A DNA stretch of 54,136 bases from an uncultured Collinsella sp. (GCA_947002045.1 CAMQJB010000011.1:1-54136); one strand, 5' to 3'; counted from the first letter of the stretch, positions 1 to 10,050 are shown. Translations and numbers: made by a program. Notes: a model not told the origin generated them from the letters alone.

Positions 1-92
<92 letters not shown>

Positions 93-3000
93 CTAACGGA
101 TCAGCTGGCGGCGCTTGTCGGACAGGAAGACGCCGGCGGCAACCAGGACCGTGCCTCCAATTACGAACGTCTCGCCCAGCAGGTTGGACACGTCGCCCGT
201 GGCGGGCATCGTCGTCTGCTGCGTGGTGGCCTCGGACGCCGAGGTCATGTGCTTGGCCTGGTACGCCACCTGCGTCGCAGGCTGAGTCTGCTCGCCATTC
301 CCGCGCTCGGCGGCCTCTTGGCGAGCGATCTCGGCGTTGAGCTCGACAATAGCCTGGTCGAGCTCGGCCTTGGCGGCGGTATAGTTGGCAAGCGCCTCCA
401 AGTAGGCAGGTGCCACAGCATCCGTCGCAGCAACGGCAGCGTCGAGCTCAATCTTGGCAGCTGCGGCGCGCTCGGCGGCATCGTGGGCTGCAGCGATCTT
501 AGCGTTGAGCGCCTCATCCGCATCGTTGGCACGGCCGCTAGCGATGGCGTCGGCAAGGTTGATCCTGCGCAGGCGGGCAACCGCGGCGGCAGAAGCATCG
601 CGATCAGCGGTCGCATCCGTTACGGCGTCGTCCGCCGCAGTCACGCCAGACTCGGCATCGGTCTTCGCCGAAGCCGCTGCCTCAACAGCAGCATCGGCAG
701 CGGCCTTGTCCTCCGTCGCCTGAGCAAGCGCCGCGGCGGCATCATGTAGCTGAGCCGCACGAGCAGCAGCCGCGACGGATGCGGCCTGAGCCGCGGTCAC
801 AGCCGTGCCGGCACCGCTCGCAGCAGCCTGGGCGGCAACAAGCTCGGCCTGGGCAGCAGCGACGTCGGCATCTGCCTGGCCTGCCGCACCCTGCGCGGCA
901 TTCACTGCAGCCTGCGCGTCAGCCTGAACGGCACGCGCCCCCTCGAGCACCGCCGAGGCCGCATCAAATGCACGCTGAGCAGCGGCAACGTCGGCAGAGT
1001 ACGCAGCCAGCTCGTCCTGGGCGGCAGCAAGCGCGCTCTCCTTGTCGCCAACGCCGGCGCGAGCGGCATCCAGCGCACGCCGGGCAGCGGCAGCCTTGCC
1101 CTTGGCGACATCGAGTTCATCAGACTTGGCAGTCACGACACTCTGCGCCGCGGTAACCGCAGCGCTGGCAGCGTCCACGTCGGCGCGGGCATCAGCCACG
1201 GCACGCGCAGCGGCCTCAGCCGCGGCCTGCTTCTCCCCCACGGCAGCCTGGGCATCCGAGGCCCCAGCGGCAGCAGCGTCAACATCGGCGGCAGCAGCAT
1301 CGACTTGAGCCTGCCTTGCAGCGGCGGCCTGCGACGCGGCGCTCACCTTGCCGCCAGCCTGCGCAGCCGCGCCCTGAGCGGCAGAAAGCTCCTGACGAGC
1401 CGCGTCCACGCCCTGCCCAGGATTTGCCAACGAGTCACACCACGCATTAAGCGCAGCCTCGTATTCGGCAACCGTCATCGGATTGGCGGCATTCGTGTAC
1501 CATCCTCCAGACATAGAGAACGTCTGCGCCTGCGTAAGCCAACGGTTCATCGTCCCGCGCGTGCAAACCCCCATACCCGTTACGGTGTAATCGGGATCGA
1601 TCACATTCATGTAGTGACCGACTGTATGCACGCTCCCGCCATGCGCAGCCACGTAGCGATCGATTTCGTCGCCATGCTGCTCGTAGAAATCAAAAGCAGC
1701 CTTTCCCGTAAGGCCCGTCGCTCCCAGCGTAGCCGCAGCGCGGTCAAAGACGGCCTTCTCCTGATCGACCCACTGGATGAACGGGTCGCTTCCGTAGTTC
1801 CACGCCACGTTTTCGCCCACGTTGAACTGCATGGCGTGCGCAGTCTTGGTATCGGAGAAATTCGCATCGGCAATCGCGGTCGCCATCATGGCATACGTCA
1901 CCTTGAGCTCACCCAGGCCAACGCTCGCACGATACTTGTTGCACGCCTTGAGCCACACAATCGCTTGCTTCATGTTGGTCAGACTCGTCGCGTCAACCTC
2001 CTCGCCCACCTTGGTGAGGCTGGCATATTTGCAGTTGAGAATCAGGTCCGCCGCATCGTCGGCACCCACGCTCTTAAAGAACGCAATGGCGCCCTGGCGG
2101 TAGTTTTCCGCCGAGGCGTTCGCCGTAGCCTGAGCGGCGTCGAGCTTGGCCTGCGCTTGAGCTACAGCCTGATCGGCCTGCTGCTTTTGAGCCTTTGCCT
2201 GGTCGAGCGCCTTGTCGGCAGCGTTCTTCTCGTCCTTAGCGGCCGAGAGCTTGGCCTGAGCGTCGGCCAGCGCCGCAAGCGCATTGGCATGCTCGGCCTT
2301 AGCCTGATCGACGGCGGCGTCTGCCGCGGTCGCAGCAGCCGTGGCAGCGTCCAACTTGGACTGCGCGTCAGCCGCAGCCTGCTGCTGGACGGCGAGCGCC
2401 TGCTGAGCAGCCTGCACCTCACCCTCGGCAGTGGTCACTTCCTGCGAGGCAGCAGCGAGTTCGCCCTCGCGCTGCGCCTGGACCGACTTGGCGGCGTCCA
2501 GCGCGGCAGCGGCGGCGTCCACCTTGGCCTTGGCAGCCTCGTACTCCGGGCCCGCGGCACCCTGCTCGGCACGGTCGAGATCGGCCTTGGCGGCGTCATA
2601 GCTCGCCTGAGCGGCATTCACATCCTTATCGGCCGCATCCTTTGCCTGCTGAGCTGCCGAAAGCTTGCCTTGCGCGTCCTGCTGTTTGGCCGCGGCGGCA
2701 TCAACGCCAGCCTGGGCATTCGAAAGCCTGACCTGCGCGTCGGCGGCCTGCTGCTTTGCCTGCTCCAGCTCGCTCGCGGCCTGCTCGGCAGCGGCCTGAG
2801 CCGCGGCAACAGCCTCGGGCGTGGCATCGGCAGCAGCGGCCTGCGCGGACTTGAGCGCAGCCTGGGCATCGTCGGCGGTCTTCTGGGCAGCGGTCAGGGC
2901 TTCACCCTTGTCCGTCAGATCCCTCTTTGCGGCATCGAGTGCAGCTTGAGCGTCCTCGAGCGCCTTCACGTCCGCATCGGCCTTGTCCTGCGCGGCACCC

Positions 3001-3443
3001 ATCTGCTGCTCCAGCTCGGCCGAAGCTGCAGAAGCGGCAGCGTCGCTTGTGCCACGGGCCGCATCGTAGGCGCTCTGAGCCTGCTGCTGGTTGGCAGCGG
3101 CGGCGTCGTAAGGAGCGGCGGCCGCATCCAAATCGGCCTTGGCAGCAGCGGCCTTAGCGCGAGCCGCATCGACCGCAGCCTGCAGGTTGGCGACCTTCTG
3201 CACCGCTGACACCGTGCCCGCGCCAGCGCTAGCAGCAGCCGCGCTCGTCAACGGAGACAGCACCGCAGCCGGCTTCGCAGTAGCGTCGGCACCGTTCGCA
3301 CCCTGCGCCACCGCAGTCAGCGGAGACAGCAGCGACCCGCCCGTCATGGCGATCGTTGCCGCAGCAACTGTCGCCATACGCCCGGCGGCCTTCGCCTTAC
3401 CCGCAGCGCCGCCATTGATGTTCTTGTTCACGTTCTTGCTCAT
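93..3443 (-). CDS. Sortase-anchored, alanine-rich coiled-coil surface protein with CAP domain
   Basis: A secreted cell-wall protein of 1116 residues. I start it at the ATG at 3443, which has GGAAGGA 7 bases upstream; an ATG 39 bases earlier lacks one. The N-terminus (basic, then a hydrophobic Ala/Thr/Val stretch ending near a VAQGA site) is a signal peptide. Residues about 75-445 and 690-1010 are Ala/Gln/Asp/Lys-rich and strongly helical, forming long coiled-coil arms. Between them, at about 490-640, is a CAP/SCP-like domain with the signature pieces GENVAWNYG and HTVGHYMNVIDP. The C-terminus carries MPATG (an LPXTG variant, about residue 1079), a hydrophobic span and the basic tail KRRQLIR, so sortase anchoring is expected. 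CAP domains are known from secreted proteins with varied roles; the ligand here is unknown. The low-complexity arms may vary in length between strains. Confidence 0.9.
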   Translation of the reverse strand: MSKNVNKNINGGAAGKAKAAGRMATVAAATIAMTGGSLLSPLTAVAQGANGADATAKPAAVLSPLTSAAAASAGAGTVSAVQKVANLQAAVDAARAKAAAAKADLDAAAAPYDAAAANQQQAQSAYDAARGTSDAAASAASAELEQQMGAAQDKADADVKALEDAQAALDAAKRDLTDKGEALTAAQKTADDAQAALKSAQAAAADATPEAVAAAQAAAEQAASELEQAKQQAADAQVRLSNAQAGVDAAAAKQQDAQGKLSAAQQAKDAADKDVNAAQASYDAAKADLDRAEQGAAGPEYEAAKAKVDAAAAALDAAKSVQAQREGELAAASQEVTTAEGEVQAAQQALAVQQQAAADAQSKLDAATAAATAADAAVDQAKAEHANALAALADAQAKLSAAKDEKNAADKALDQAKAQKQQADQAVAQAQAKLDAAQATANASAENYRQGAIAFFKSVGADDAADLILNCKYASLTKVGEEVDATSLTNMKQAIVWLKACNKYRASVGLGELKVTYAMMATAIADANFSDTKTAHAMQFNVGENVAWNYGSDPFIQWVDQEKAVFDRAAATLGATGLTGKAAFDFYEQHGDEIDRYVAAHGGSVHTVGHYMNVIDPDYTVTGMGVCTRGTMNRWLTQAQTFSMSGGWYTNAANPMTVAEYEAALNAWCDSLANPGQGVDAARQELSAAQGAAAQAGGKVSAASQAAAARQAQVDAAAADVDAAAAGASDAQAAVGEKQAAAEAAARAVADARADVDAASAAVTAAQSVVTAKSDELDVAKGKAAAARRALDAARAGVGDKESALAAAQDELAAYSADVAAAQRAFDAASAVLEGARAVQADAQAAVNAAQGAAGQADADVAAAQAELVAAQAAASGAGTAVTAAQAASVAAAARAAQLHDAAAALAQATEDKAAADAAVEAAASAKTDAESGVTAADDAVTDATADRDASAAAVARLRRINLADAIASGRANDADEALNAKIAAAHDAAERAAAAKIELDAAVAATDAVAPAYLEALANYTAAKAELDQAIVELNAEIARQEAAERGNGEQTQPATQVAYQAKHMTSASEATTQQTTMPATGDVSNLLGETFVIGGTVLVAAGVFLSDKRRQLIR

Positions 3444-3562
3444 TGCCGATTCCTTCCCACGATGAGCTGATGTTTGACACATAATCGATCCAATATGCCC
3501 CGCTAAAAAGAGGTGATAACGGGGTAATTAAATCGGAGGAGTTGGAGACAAGCCCACATCCA

Positions 3563-3757
3563 TCAGCGGATGCCGAGCTCATACTCCCGCTCGCGCTCAA
3601 TATCATTCAGGTACTCATAATCTTCGGAGCTAAGCTCTAGATCATCTTGAGCGAACATGTAGTTCTCGGCCTTAGAACCAATACTGCAACCGTAGATGGT
3701 ATTGAGATCGATATGGTCGGTATTGTCGTTGTAAAGGGGGAAAATTCTGCTGGTCAT
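3563..3757 (-). CDS. Small acidic protein of unknown function
   Basis: A 64-residue protein, rich in Asp, Glu and Tyr, especially in the second half (repeated acidic and tyrosine pairs before an Arg/Glu-rich end). I choose the ATG at 3757 because GAGAGG lies 9 bases upstream; an in-frame TTG at 3763 sits too close to it. No known family is recognised. It lies about 150 bases downstream of the Argonaute-like gene on the same strand, so it may be the last member of that defence operon or an independent small gene. No membrane segment or Cys motif is visible. Confidence 0.55.
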   Translation of the reverse strand: MTSRIFPLYNDNTDHIDLNTIYGCSIGSKAENYMFAQDDLELSSEDYEYLNDIEREREYELGIR

Positions 3758-3798
3758 GCTCAAGTACCTCTCAACATAAACTGAAAACTCGTTTGCTT

Positions 3799-3815
3799 GG
3801 TCTCTTTTTGAGACC
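3799..3815. other. Short perfect hairpin between the Argonaute-like gene and the small acidic gene
   Basis: GGTCTC and GAGACC form a 6-bp stem around a 5-base T loop (A loop on the minus strand). It has no clean U run after it, so it is a weak terminator at best; an operator is possible. Confidence 0.3.
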
Positions 3816-3910
3816 CCATCTGATGTGCTATGGCTGCAGTATATGTTCTCCCCTTTTACAATGCAAGCGTAATTTCAAAAAGTTCTAGGAGCGATAATTG
3901 CGCAACACCA

Positions 3911-5806
3911 TCACTTGTCGCCACCGCCATCCTCTACCGCGCCCTCACGCGCAGCGCACTCGTTGAGATACTTGACCGGAATCGGCCACACGGACGGAGC
4001 CTTATAGCGCGAAAGGCCTATGTTGGCCAGCTGAACCAACAACTCAGACAAATCATCGCCGTCGAGTACCTCAATCGAACGCACGTGAATCGCAGTCGCC
4101 ATATCCTCCTGGGTGCCGTTGTTGACGCCCACAAAATAGCAAGTCTTGCCCGCACGCTCGAACGTTCCAATGCCGTAATAAGGCGAGTTGTAGCTCTCGA
4201 AAATCTCTTTCTTACGCCCTGCTTTGCCTGTGAGCTGATGCTCACCCACCAGGGCCATAAAGTTATTGGAAAACGTCGTCAGTCCCGTATCCCGCACGCG
4301 CGCAAGCATAGACTGCCCGTCCGCATGCACGTCAAAGACATAGGCGCCCTTATCGAGTTTGCCGTCCGCGGTCAGCAGATCGAGCTCCATCTCGTCCTCG
4401 GGACCATCCTCTGCCGAATGTGAGGCATAGCGCATGCCCCCATCCGCGCCAATCGCCAACGTAGCGATACGCGAATCCAGCTCAATCTTGTCCTTTGTTT
4501 TATGCGGCACATCGACCAAGCCACACACCGTCACCGACTCAATATCCAAAGCATCAAGATCAAACGCCGTCACCCGCTCGTCGACAACATCCTGCTTTAC
4601 CAGCAGTTCTTTGAGCATGGCGCCCAGGATCGCCTCTTGCGCATTGCGATCCTTTTGCTTTGGCGCCACCTTAAACAGTGGCTCGCACACATCCGGTGTC
4701 ACGTGCTGTTCCACCACGCCAGCATGTAAGGCATAGCCGTCGTCCTCAGCAACCTCATTGGGCACAACGACAAGGTTCAGCGCCCGCGAATCCACGGCCC
4801 TTCCGCCATACGTTGCGCGAACGCCCCACGAGGAATCGTTAAGTCGATCGGCCAGCTGGCGCGCCACTTCGGCAAGCCCATTGCGCGCAAACGACACCAC
4901 GATTCGCTGCCCCGCCATGCGCTCCGCAACCACGCGCGCGTACTCATCACCCTTGAGCACCTCGTAGAAACTCTTACGCGGGTATTCCATGAGCGTCACC
5001 CGGGCGAAGTCGCTGTAACGGCGTTCGAGAATCTGCAGCTCTCGATACAAAATGCCCTTCTTGGTATAGGCGACCTTGTCCGCCTGGGCCGAGAACGTCA
5101 GATCACGGCGCTTGGACGGCTTGTCGCCCTTGGCTCGGCGCAGGATGTACTCGTCTTTTTGTTCGTGGGCAAGCACCATCGTCGCCACGGGCGATAGCCT
5201 GTAGCCCACTTGGCTCTTAATCTTTTCGAGCTCTTTCTCGTCACCTTGTGCCCTGCCAATAAGCACACGGCGCTTGGTAAACGTCCGAATCTTAAGATCA
5301 AAGGTGCAATCCTCATCGATAACGATTTCAACCGTTTCGATCTTGGCAGGTCCCCTTCCGTCGCTTTCGACAGCATCGCGGCGGGCACCCTTGGCGCTAA
5401 TGACATACAGGTGCCCGGTGTCATTGGGAACTTCGTCCTCAATCCCCTCAAACTGAGAGCAGGAGTTGAACAGCAAGCGGAGAGCAACGTAATCGTCCAA
5501 CTCGTTCCAATTAGTTTTAATCGGAACTATCTGCTCCTGATAAAGCGAGGCATTAAGGTCGCCCGTCTGCACGCCCGCTTTGACCATCAGAAAGACGCGG
5601 TTGTCTGCAAGCTGCGTGAGCGCGACGACCTTGCCCGTCTGGCACACATCGGCCATAAAGTTCGCCACGGCATGCTTGCCCGCATCGCCGACGTTGCACC
5701 AAAAGACCGAGTAGCGCTCCTCGGCAGCAGCGGCATCGAGCTGCAACACGAGCTCTGATACGGCGATGTCTCCCAAACCGCACGGCTGGTTATGCTTCGA
5801 TTGCAC
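3911..5806 (-). CDS. Argonaute-like protein, probable DdmE-type component of a DdmDE defence system
   Basis: A 631-residue protein whose GTG start (GGAGG 9 bases upstream) lies 17 bases inside the end of the helicase-nuclease gene, so the two are translationally coupled. The C-terminal half has an Argonaute-like layout: a MID-like segment at about 340-425 with the strand LNLVVVPN, and a PIWI-like segment at about 425-620 that contains VFDVHADG, then GKAGRKKEIF, and ends in YKAPSVWPIPVKYL, matching the final PIWI helix pattern ending in a Pro-x-Pro-x-x-Tyr. I cannot place a complete DEDX catalytic tetrad, which suggests a catalytically inactive Argonaute. In Vibrio cholerae, DdmE is an inactive Argonaute that uses a DNA guide to recruit the DdmD helicase-nuclease to plasmids. 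Size and order fit that pair. The family call rests on motif shape and context and would need a profile or structure comparison. Confidence 0.55.
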   Translation of the reverse strand: MQSKHNQPCGLGDIAVSELVLQLDAAAAEERYSVFWCNVGDAGKHAVANFMADVCQTGKVVALTQLADNRVFLMVKAGVQTGDLNASLYQEQIVPIKTNWNELDDYVALRLLFNSCSQFEGIEDEVPNDTGHLYVISAKGARRDAVESDGRGPAKIETVEIVIDEDCTFDLKIRTFTKRRVLIGRAQGDEKELEKIKSQVGYRLSPVATMVLAHEQKDEYILRRAKGDKPSKRRDLTFSAQADKVAYTKKGILYRELQILERRYSDFARVTLMEYPRKSFYEVLKGDEYARVVAERMAGQRIVVSFARNGLAEVARQLADRLNDSSWGVRATYGGRAVDSRALNLVVVPNEVAEDDGYALHAGVVEQHVTPDVCEPLFKVAPKQKDRNAQEAILGAMLKELLVKQDVVDERVTAFDLDALDIESVTVCGLVDVPHKTKDKIELDSRIATLAIGADGGMRYASHSAEDGPEDEMELDLLTADGKLDKGAYVFDVHADGQSMLARVRDTGLTTFSNNFMALVGEHQLTGKAGRKKEIFESYNSPYYGIGTFERAGKTCYFVGVNNGTQEDMATAIHVRSIEVLDGDDLSELLVQLANIGLSRYKAPSVWPIPVKYLNECAAREGAVEDGGGDK

Positions 5807-8800
5807 GGCCGATCGCCTCCATCATCTCCAAATTGATTGCACCGTCGGCGGCCATATAAGGAACGGAGAACACAGTCCCCTCAGCATCGAGTGCCTTGGG
5901 CACGCACTCAAGCGCTGCCTCATCAGCCAAAACGTTGACGATTAGCAGGCGTTTCGCCCCAACCTTTTGAGCCTTCGCCCTAAAGCGCTCGGCATCCGAC
6001 GCCTCGCGACCGTCGCGAACATAAGCGATATAGGCACCGATGCGATAGTGCTTAAAATCGATCCATACCCCGGTCGTGTTGCCAGCAGCATCGAGCACCT
6101 CAAAGTCGCCACCTGTCTCGGCGTGTGCCGCATCGCCACGCGTAAGCGAATAGCGGCCGTCGTAATATGCCTCAAAGATTGCCCTTCCGGCAGATTCTCC
6201 CAGCTCACCCAGGTAGACCGCCTGGAACATATAGGGCGTCATGTGCGCCGTCGCCGCCGGCTGCAGCGTTGTGGGCACCCCGTCGCTCGACCAACGCTCA
6301 CGCACTTCGCGAATTGACAGCAGCTCGGGTACGCGCGCCGCCGCCTGGCTCACCTGGCGAACCGTCGCGCCCTTTAAGCCCTCCTTGCAGTGGCAACGAT
6401 CCTCCAGACGAGCAGCAATCTGCTCGACGGGCTCACCATCGTAGCTAGGGAATTCAAAGTGCGGCACCTTGCATGCCCCGCCTTCTGCATAGGCATAGCC
6501 ATTTGCAGCATGCGACATGCGCAGCGCGGTACTCCGGCGCTCTGGGTATTGCGCGAGATCTTCCCACGGCAGGCAAAAATGATGCAGGTAAAAGTCGCGC
6601 TCGCCATCAAAAGCAGTGAGATCTTCGTCCCCGGCGTTTAGCGAGGTAACTTTCCACGCCAGCTTTTCGTGCTTTTGCTTGGCAAGGTTGTTCCTAAAGG
6701 CGGCAAGGTTCTGCTGCTTAACGGCAGCGTGTTCCTTGTTGTCCGTCATATGGTTGTTGGCAGCGGCGCAGGCACCAACCACCTGCTCAAGCTCGTAGCC
6801 CATCGGCAAATCATGCAAGAACGAAAAGTTGCAATCGTTCGCAATCTCGCGGTCGAGCAGCACCTGCACGCAAGGCATCTTTACACTCGTGCGCATCAGG
6901 CGACCCACAGCCTGTGCCACAATGCGAGCGCCTTCGACCTGATAAGAGAGGGTGTCGCGCACCGGCAGGCTCTTATTAACGCCAGATAGAAGCATCCGTA
7001 CGTTCCGGCGCTTTTGAGTAAACGGAACCTCGCCGCGCGCTACCAGTTCCTCCTGCTCCACCACGCCAAGTAGCGCCTGCTGGACAAACTTATTTGAGTT
7101 GATCTCCACTCCCCAGGTCAAACGACTTGTGGGCGACTCGATATATAAGAAATCAAGATCCATCTTGGGGCGACGGTCGGCATTTTCAAAGCCGCAATCG
7201 ACCTGATGAACCATGTCGCACAGATTCTCCGGCACCTTGTATTTGAGATTCTTGGAAAAGCCACCGGCCGAAAGATTGATAAACATCAGGGTCGGCTGGC
7301 CCAGCTCGAGACGTTTTTGAGCGCCACGCCAACCTGCATCCCATTCCGCAGCGTTAAAGCACGGCACCATGTCCTTGGCGGCCTCAAGCGATTTCTCGTA
7401 CGACATCTCGGGGCACTTGATGTTTCTAATCACCAGCTCCGCGACAATCTCGCGCGCAAGATCCAGCGCCAGACTATTGAATTCGCCATGGTTTCCCATG
7501 TGGCGCGTGGTAAAAACGGCTCCCGCCCGTTGCTCGTTACGCGCCACACCACGGGCCCAAGTACTCACGGCAACAAGCGTCTTGCTCAGGCGCTTCAGCT
7601 CAAACTCGATGCTCTTGGCGTCGCTCACGCCCACCCTGTCAGCAATCTTTAAGCGCAAGCGCACCGCAAGTCCCTCACTCACGCCAATCCCGTCAAAGAA
7701 CCGCATCGCGCGCTCGTACACCTCGTCGGGCGACACAATGATGCCGCCAAAGGCGCCGCCTGCCAGCGCGACCATGCCGGCAATTTCCTTGGACTCATCC
7801 ACCCAGGCAATATCGACGTCGTACTCCTTCGCAGCCTGTTTGTTAAACAGCTTAGTCTGTCGCACGATTTCCTGGTTGAGCTCGCCAATCCAAGCGTCCT
7901 TGCGAACCACGCCATGAACCTCGTCAAGGTAATCGAGGTTGAAGTTTTTGACGGTCGGCGCACTCCATGTTGCGCTCATGCACACGCAAGGCGCTTTGGC
8001 GGCAATGGAGGCAAGGTAGGCCTCGGGCATGCGCTCAATGCCGTGGCTGGTTAGGTACGTGGTAAACATGTGCTCGATGGTGGTTTCCATCACTAGATAA
8101 TCGACACCACGCGCATACATCGAGTCGTCGGCGGCATCGATCTCGTCATTCTTGCGATCTTTAAAGAACAGCGCCAGCATCAACGAATCCCAAAAATACT
8201 TCTCGCTGGTCTGGTTGTTCCTAATGCCCAGGGCATCGATGATGTTCTTGCGCGAAAGGTCGTCCTTGTACGAAATGCTGCCGTAGTACAGCTTGTCCAT
8301 AAGCGTGGCGCAACGGGCGAGATGACCCACCACCATCCTGACCAGACCGCGTGCACGACGCACCGCCTTGCTGACGGTTTGCTGCCCACTCCCTCCGCGA
8401 GTGATAATCATATTGCGAGTACCGCCCTCATTGAGTTTGAAGCGCAACGGATTCGCCGAGTTGTCGCCCACCGAAATATCGTCGCTGCCAAACAGATGTC
8501 GACCGGAGAGCTGCTCTTCTTTCGCCTCGTCAGACAGCGCAAAAGGCGGACGCAGTTTCATGTCCTTAATACAAGAGGCGAGTGCCTTTTGAATTTTCTT
8601 GGCATCCTTGGCGATTTCTTCGGCATCTTCCTCTACGCTCGCCCGCGAAACCCTGTTCCTCTCGGCGTTTGACCCTTTGTGATCGCCCGACGTGGAAGCG
8701 TGCGTATAGACCGCCATCCATTGATCTCGATTCCCCAGTAGCAAGGGGTCCACCACACCGCCGTTAAAATGACGATCGAGGATACGCAATACTTCGTCCG

Positions 8801-9722
8801 GTTGAAACGTCACGGGATCGTCTGTCAGCGTCGACAGTATGTCGGCCTTCATGTGGTCGATTTCATCAAAGATAAACAGGCCCTTCTCGGCAGCCATTGC
8901 GTTAAAGAGCACAACGCCTGCACCGGTCACTGTATCGATCCTATTGATGAGCTTTTGCGGCGTCAGGGCAATCACATGCGGTATGCTCTCGTCATTGAGC
9001 AGGGCAGACGGCCAAATCTGGGGGATCACCTCCATGCCGCGCGTGATGTTTTTGAGCTCGTGGCTCACAGCCCAACGCAAGCTCGCATCCGCCGACGATA
9101 GCTTGTCGCGAAGGGCGGGGGTCAAACGGTCTGCAACACCTCCCAGACGATTTCGAGTGTCAAGGATGCCCAAAAGGTCATCGGCGATCTCCATCGCGTT
9201 GCCCCACGCTCGCTTAATGATGCGATGAGAGCTCTCGTCGTCCGCCTCGATGGGACACGGAATGTCGCGCACGCCCACGGCGCCCTTACCGCGCGTAGTC
9301 TCAATCCAATGCAGGATGTTATCGCCCGCACGCGGAAGATCGAACACCATGCGCTGCGCGGCATCGCCATCCATGCCCTGTTCAACCAGCAATTTGCGCA
9401 CGCTCGCAACGTAGTTGTCGCGGTTGTCCTTACCCGGCACCACAAACACCAGGTAACGACGGCCCGGGCACTTGTTAAAACAGCCCGAATCGTCCCAGCC
9501 ACCGGCGATGAGGTCGGCTGTGACCTGCTCGGCCGTATAGTTTTTACCCGAGCCCGTCGTGGCGCCCAAAAAGTACAGGCCATTGTTGCCCTGATCCTTG
9601 GGGGCAAACAGCGCACGCTCAAAAAACTCGCGCATCGCCTTTTGACGTGCAAGATAGGGAGCGAGCTCCTTGTCGTCCGCAGACGACGGATTCGACTGGC
9701 AGTTGAGATCCCACATAGCCAT
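5790..9722 (-). CDS. SF2 helicase with C-terminal PD-(D/E)XK-like nuclease, probable DdmD-type component
   Basis: A 1310-residue DNA helicase-nuclease. The ATG at 9722 is chosen for GGAGG 7 bases upstream; an in-frame TTG two codons earlier overlaps the spacer. Motif I is GATTGSGKN (Lys60), motif II FDEID (286-289 region), motif III SAT (583-585), and motif VI QAVGRLMR (937-944), all in helicase order with long insertions between the two RecA-like folds. Residues about 1170-1265 look like a restriction-type nuclease: an early Glu in GELGESAGRAIFEAYY, then FEVLD, then WIDFKHY giving Asp1222-x-Lys1224. This helicase-then-nuclease order with a following Argonaute-like gene is the DdmD/DdmE arrangement of V. 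cholerae (DdmD about 1190 residues). I infer that it unwinds and degrades plasmid DNA marked by its partner. An unrelated helicase-nuclease defence family cannot be excluded. Confidence 0.65.
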   Translation of the reverse strand: MAMWDLNCQSNPSSADDKELAPYLARQKAMREFFERALFAPKDQGNNGLYFLGATTGSGKNYTAEQVTADLIAGGWDDSGCFNKCPGRRYLVFVVPGKDNRDNYVASVRKLLVEQGMDGDAAQRMVFDLPRAGDNILHWIETTRGKGAVGVRDIPCPIEADDESSHRIIKRAWGNAMEIADDLLGILDTRNRLGGVADRLTPALRDKLSSADASLRWAVSHELKNITRGMEVIPQIWPSALLNDESIPHVIALTPQKLINRIDTVTGAGVVLFNAMAAEKGLFIFDEIDHMKADILSTLTDDPVTFQPDEVLRILDRHFNGGVVDPLLLGNRDQWMAVYTHASTSGDHKGSNAERNRVSRASVEEDAEEIAKDAKKIQKALASCIKDMKLRPPFALSDEAKEEQLSGRHLFGSDDISVGDNSANPLRFKLNEGGTRNMIITRGGSGQQTVSKAVRRARGLVRMVVGHLARCATLMDKLYYGSISYKDDLSRKNIIDALGIRNNQTSEKYFWDSLMLALFFKDRKNDEIDAADDSMYARGVDYLVMETTIEHMFTTYLTSHGIERMPEAYLASIAAKAPCVCMSATWSAPTVKNFNLDYLDEVHGVVRKDAWIGELNQEIVRQTKLFNKQAAKEYDVDIAWVDESKEIAGMVALAGGAFGGIIVSPDEVYERAMRFFDGIGVSEGLAVRLRLKIADRVGVSDAKSIEFELKRLSKTLVAVSTWARGVARNEQRAGAVFTTRHMGNHGEFNSLALDLAREIVAELVIRNIKCPEMSYEKSLEAAKDMVPCFNAAEWDAGWRGAQKRLELGQPTLMFINLSAGGFSKNLKYKVPENLCDMVHQVDCGFENADRRPKMDLDFLYIESPTSRLTWGVEINSNKFVQQALLGVVEQEELVARGEVPFTQKRRNVRMLLSGVNKSLPVRDTLSYQVEGARIVAQAVGRLMRTSVKMPCVQVLLDREIANDCNFSFLHDLPMGYELEQVVGACAAANNHMTDNKEHAAVKQQNLAAFRNNLAKQKHEKLAWKVTSLNAGDEDLTAFDGERDFYLHHFCLPWEDLAQYPERRSTALRMSHAANGYAYAEGGACKVPHFEFPSYDGEPVEQIAARLEDRCHCKEGLKGATVRQVSQAAARVPELLSIREVRERWSSDGVPTTLQPAATAHMTPYMFQAVYLGELGESAGRAIFEAYYDGRYSLTRGDAAHAETGGDFEVLDAAGNTTGVWIDFKHYRIGAYIAYVRDGREASDAERFRAKAQKVGAKRLLIVNVLADEAALECVPKALDAEGTVFSVPYMAADGAINLEMMEAIGRAIEA

Positions 9723-9855
9723 GGTCAAACCTCCGATTTAGTTGTTACACGTGTTTGATACCATCCCGTGCGGACAAAACTCGCGCTGGGCGGTCAAGGC
9801 GGCGGCGTCCATGCCGCTTGAGAGAAGAAAGAAAGGAAAGAGGAGCAGTCAGCGA

Positions 9856-10050
9856 CTACTCGCACGAAGCGAGCAGTTTCTTAAGATCGCACTCCAACGT
9901 CTCGCGCTCTTTGGCATCGATCACTGCAAGGGCGACACGCATCAGGGATGCATCGGCGGCAGACTCCTGAACCTGGTCGGGGCGCTTGCTAAAGCTTTTC
10001 CCGGCAGCCTTCCGATCGGTCGCGCCGTTCAGTGCGGTGGCTAAAGATTG
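9856..10050 (-). pseudogene. Out-of-frame coding remnant downstream of the 206-residue acidic protein gene
   Basis: Directly after the stop of the acidic protein gene, another frame is open for 64 codons. It ends in a plausible protein C-terminus (ERETLECDLKKLLASCE) before a TAG at 9856. It has no good start: the only ATG (9942) would give 28 residues and has no ribosome-binding site. It may be the lost C-terminus of the upstream gene after a frameshift, or the end of a deleted small gene. Confidence 0.3.

Noticed and set aside
1305..3209. A 634-codon plus-strand frame opposite the surface protein
   Set aside because: Low-complexity Leu/Arg/Gly repeats arising from the Ala-rich coding strand; no ribosome-binding site.
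3911..5806. pPIWI_RE family identity for the 631-residue protein
   Set aside because: It is shorter than those proteins and I cannot find their companion genes; the DdmD-like partner supports DdmE better.
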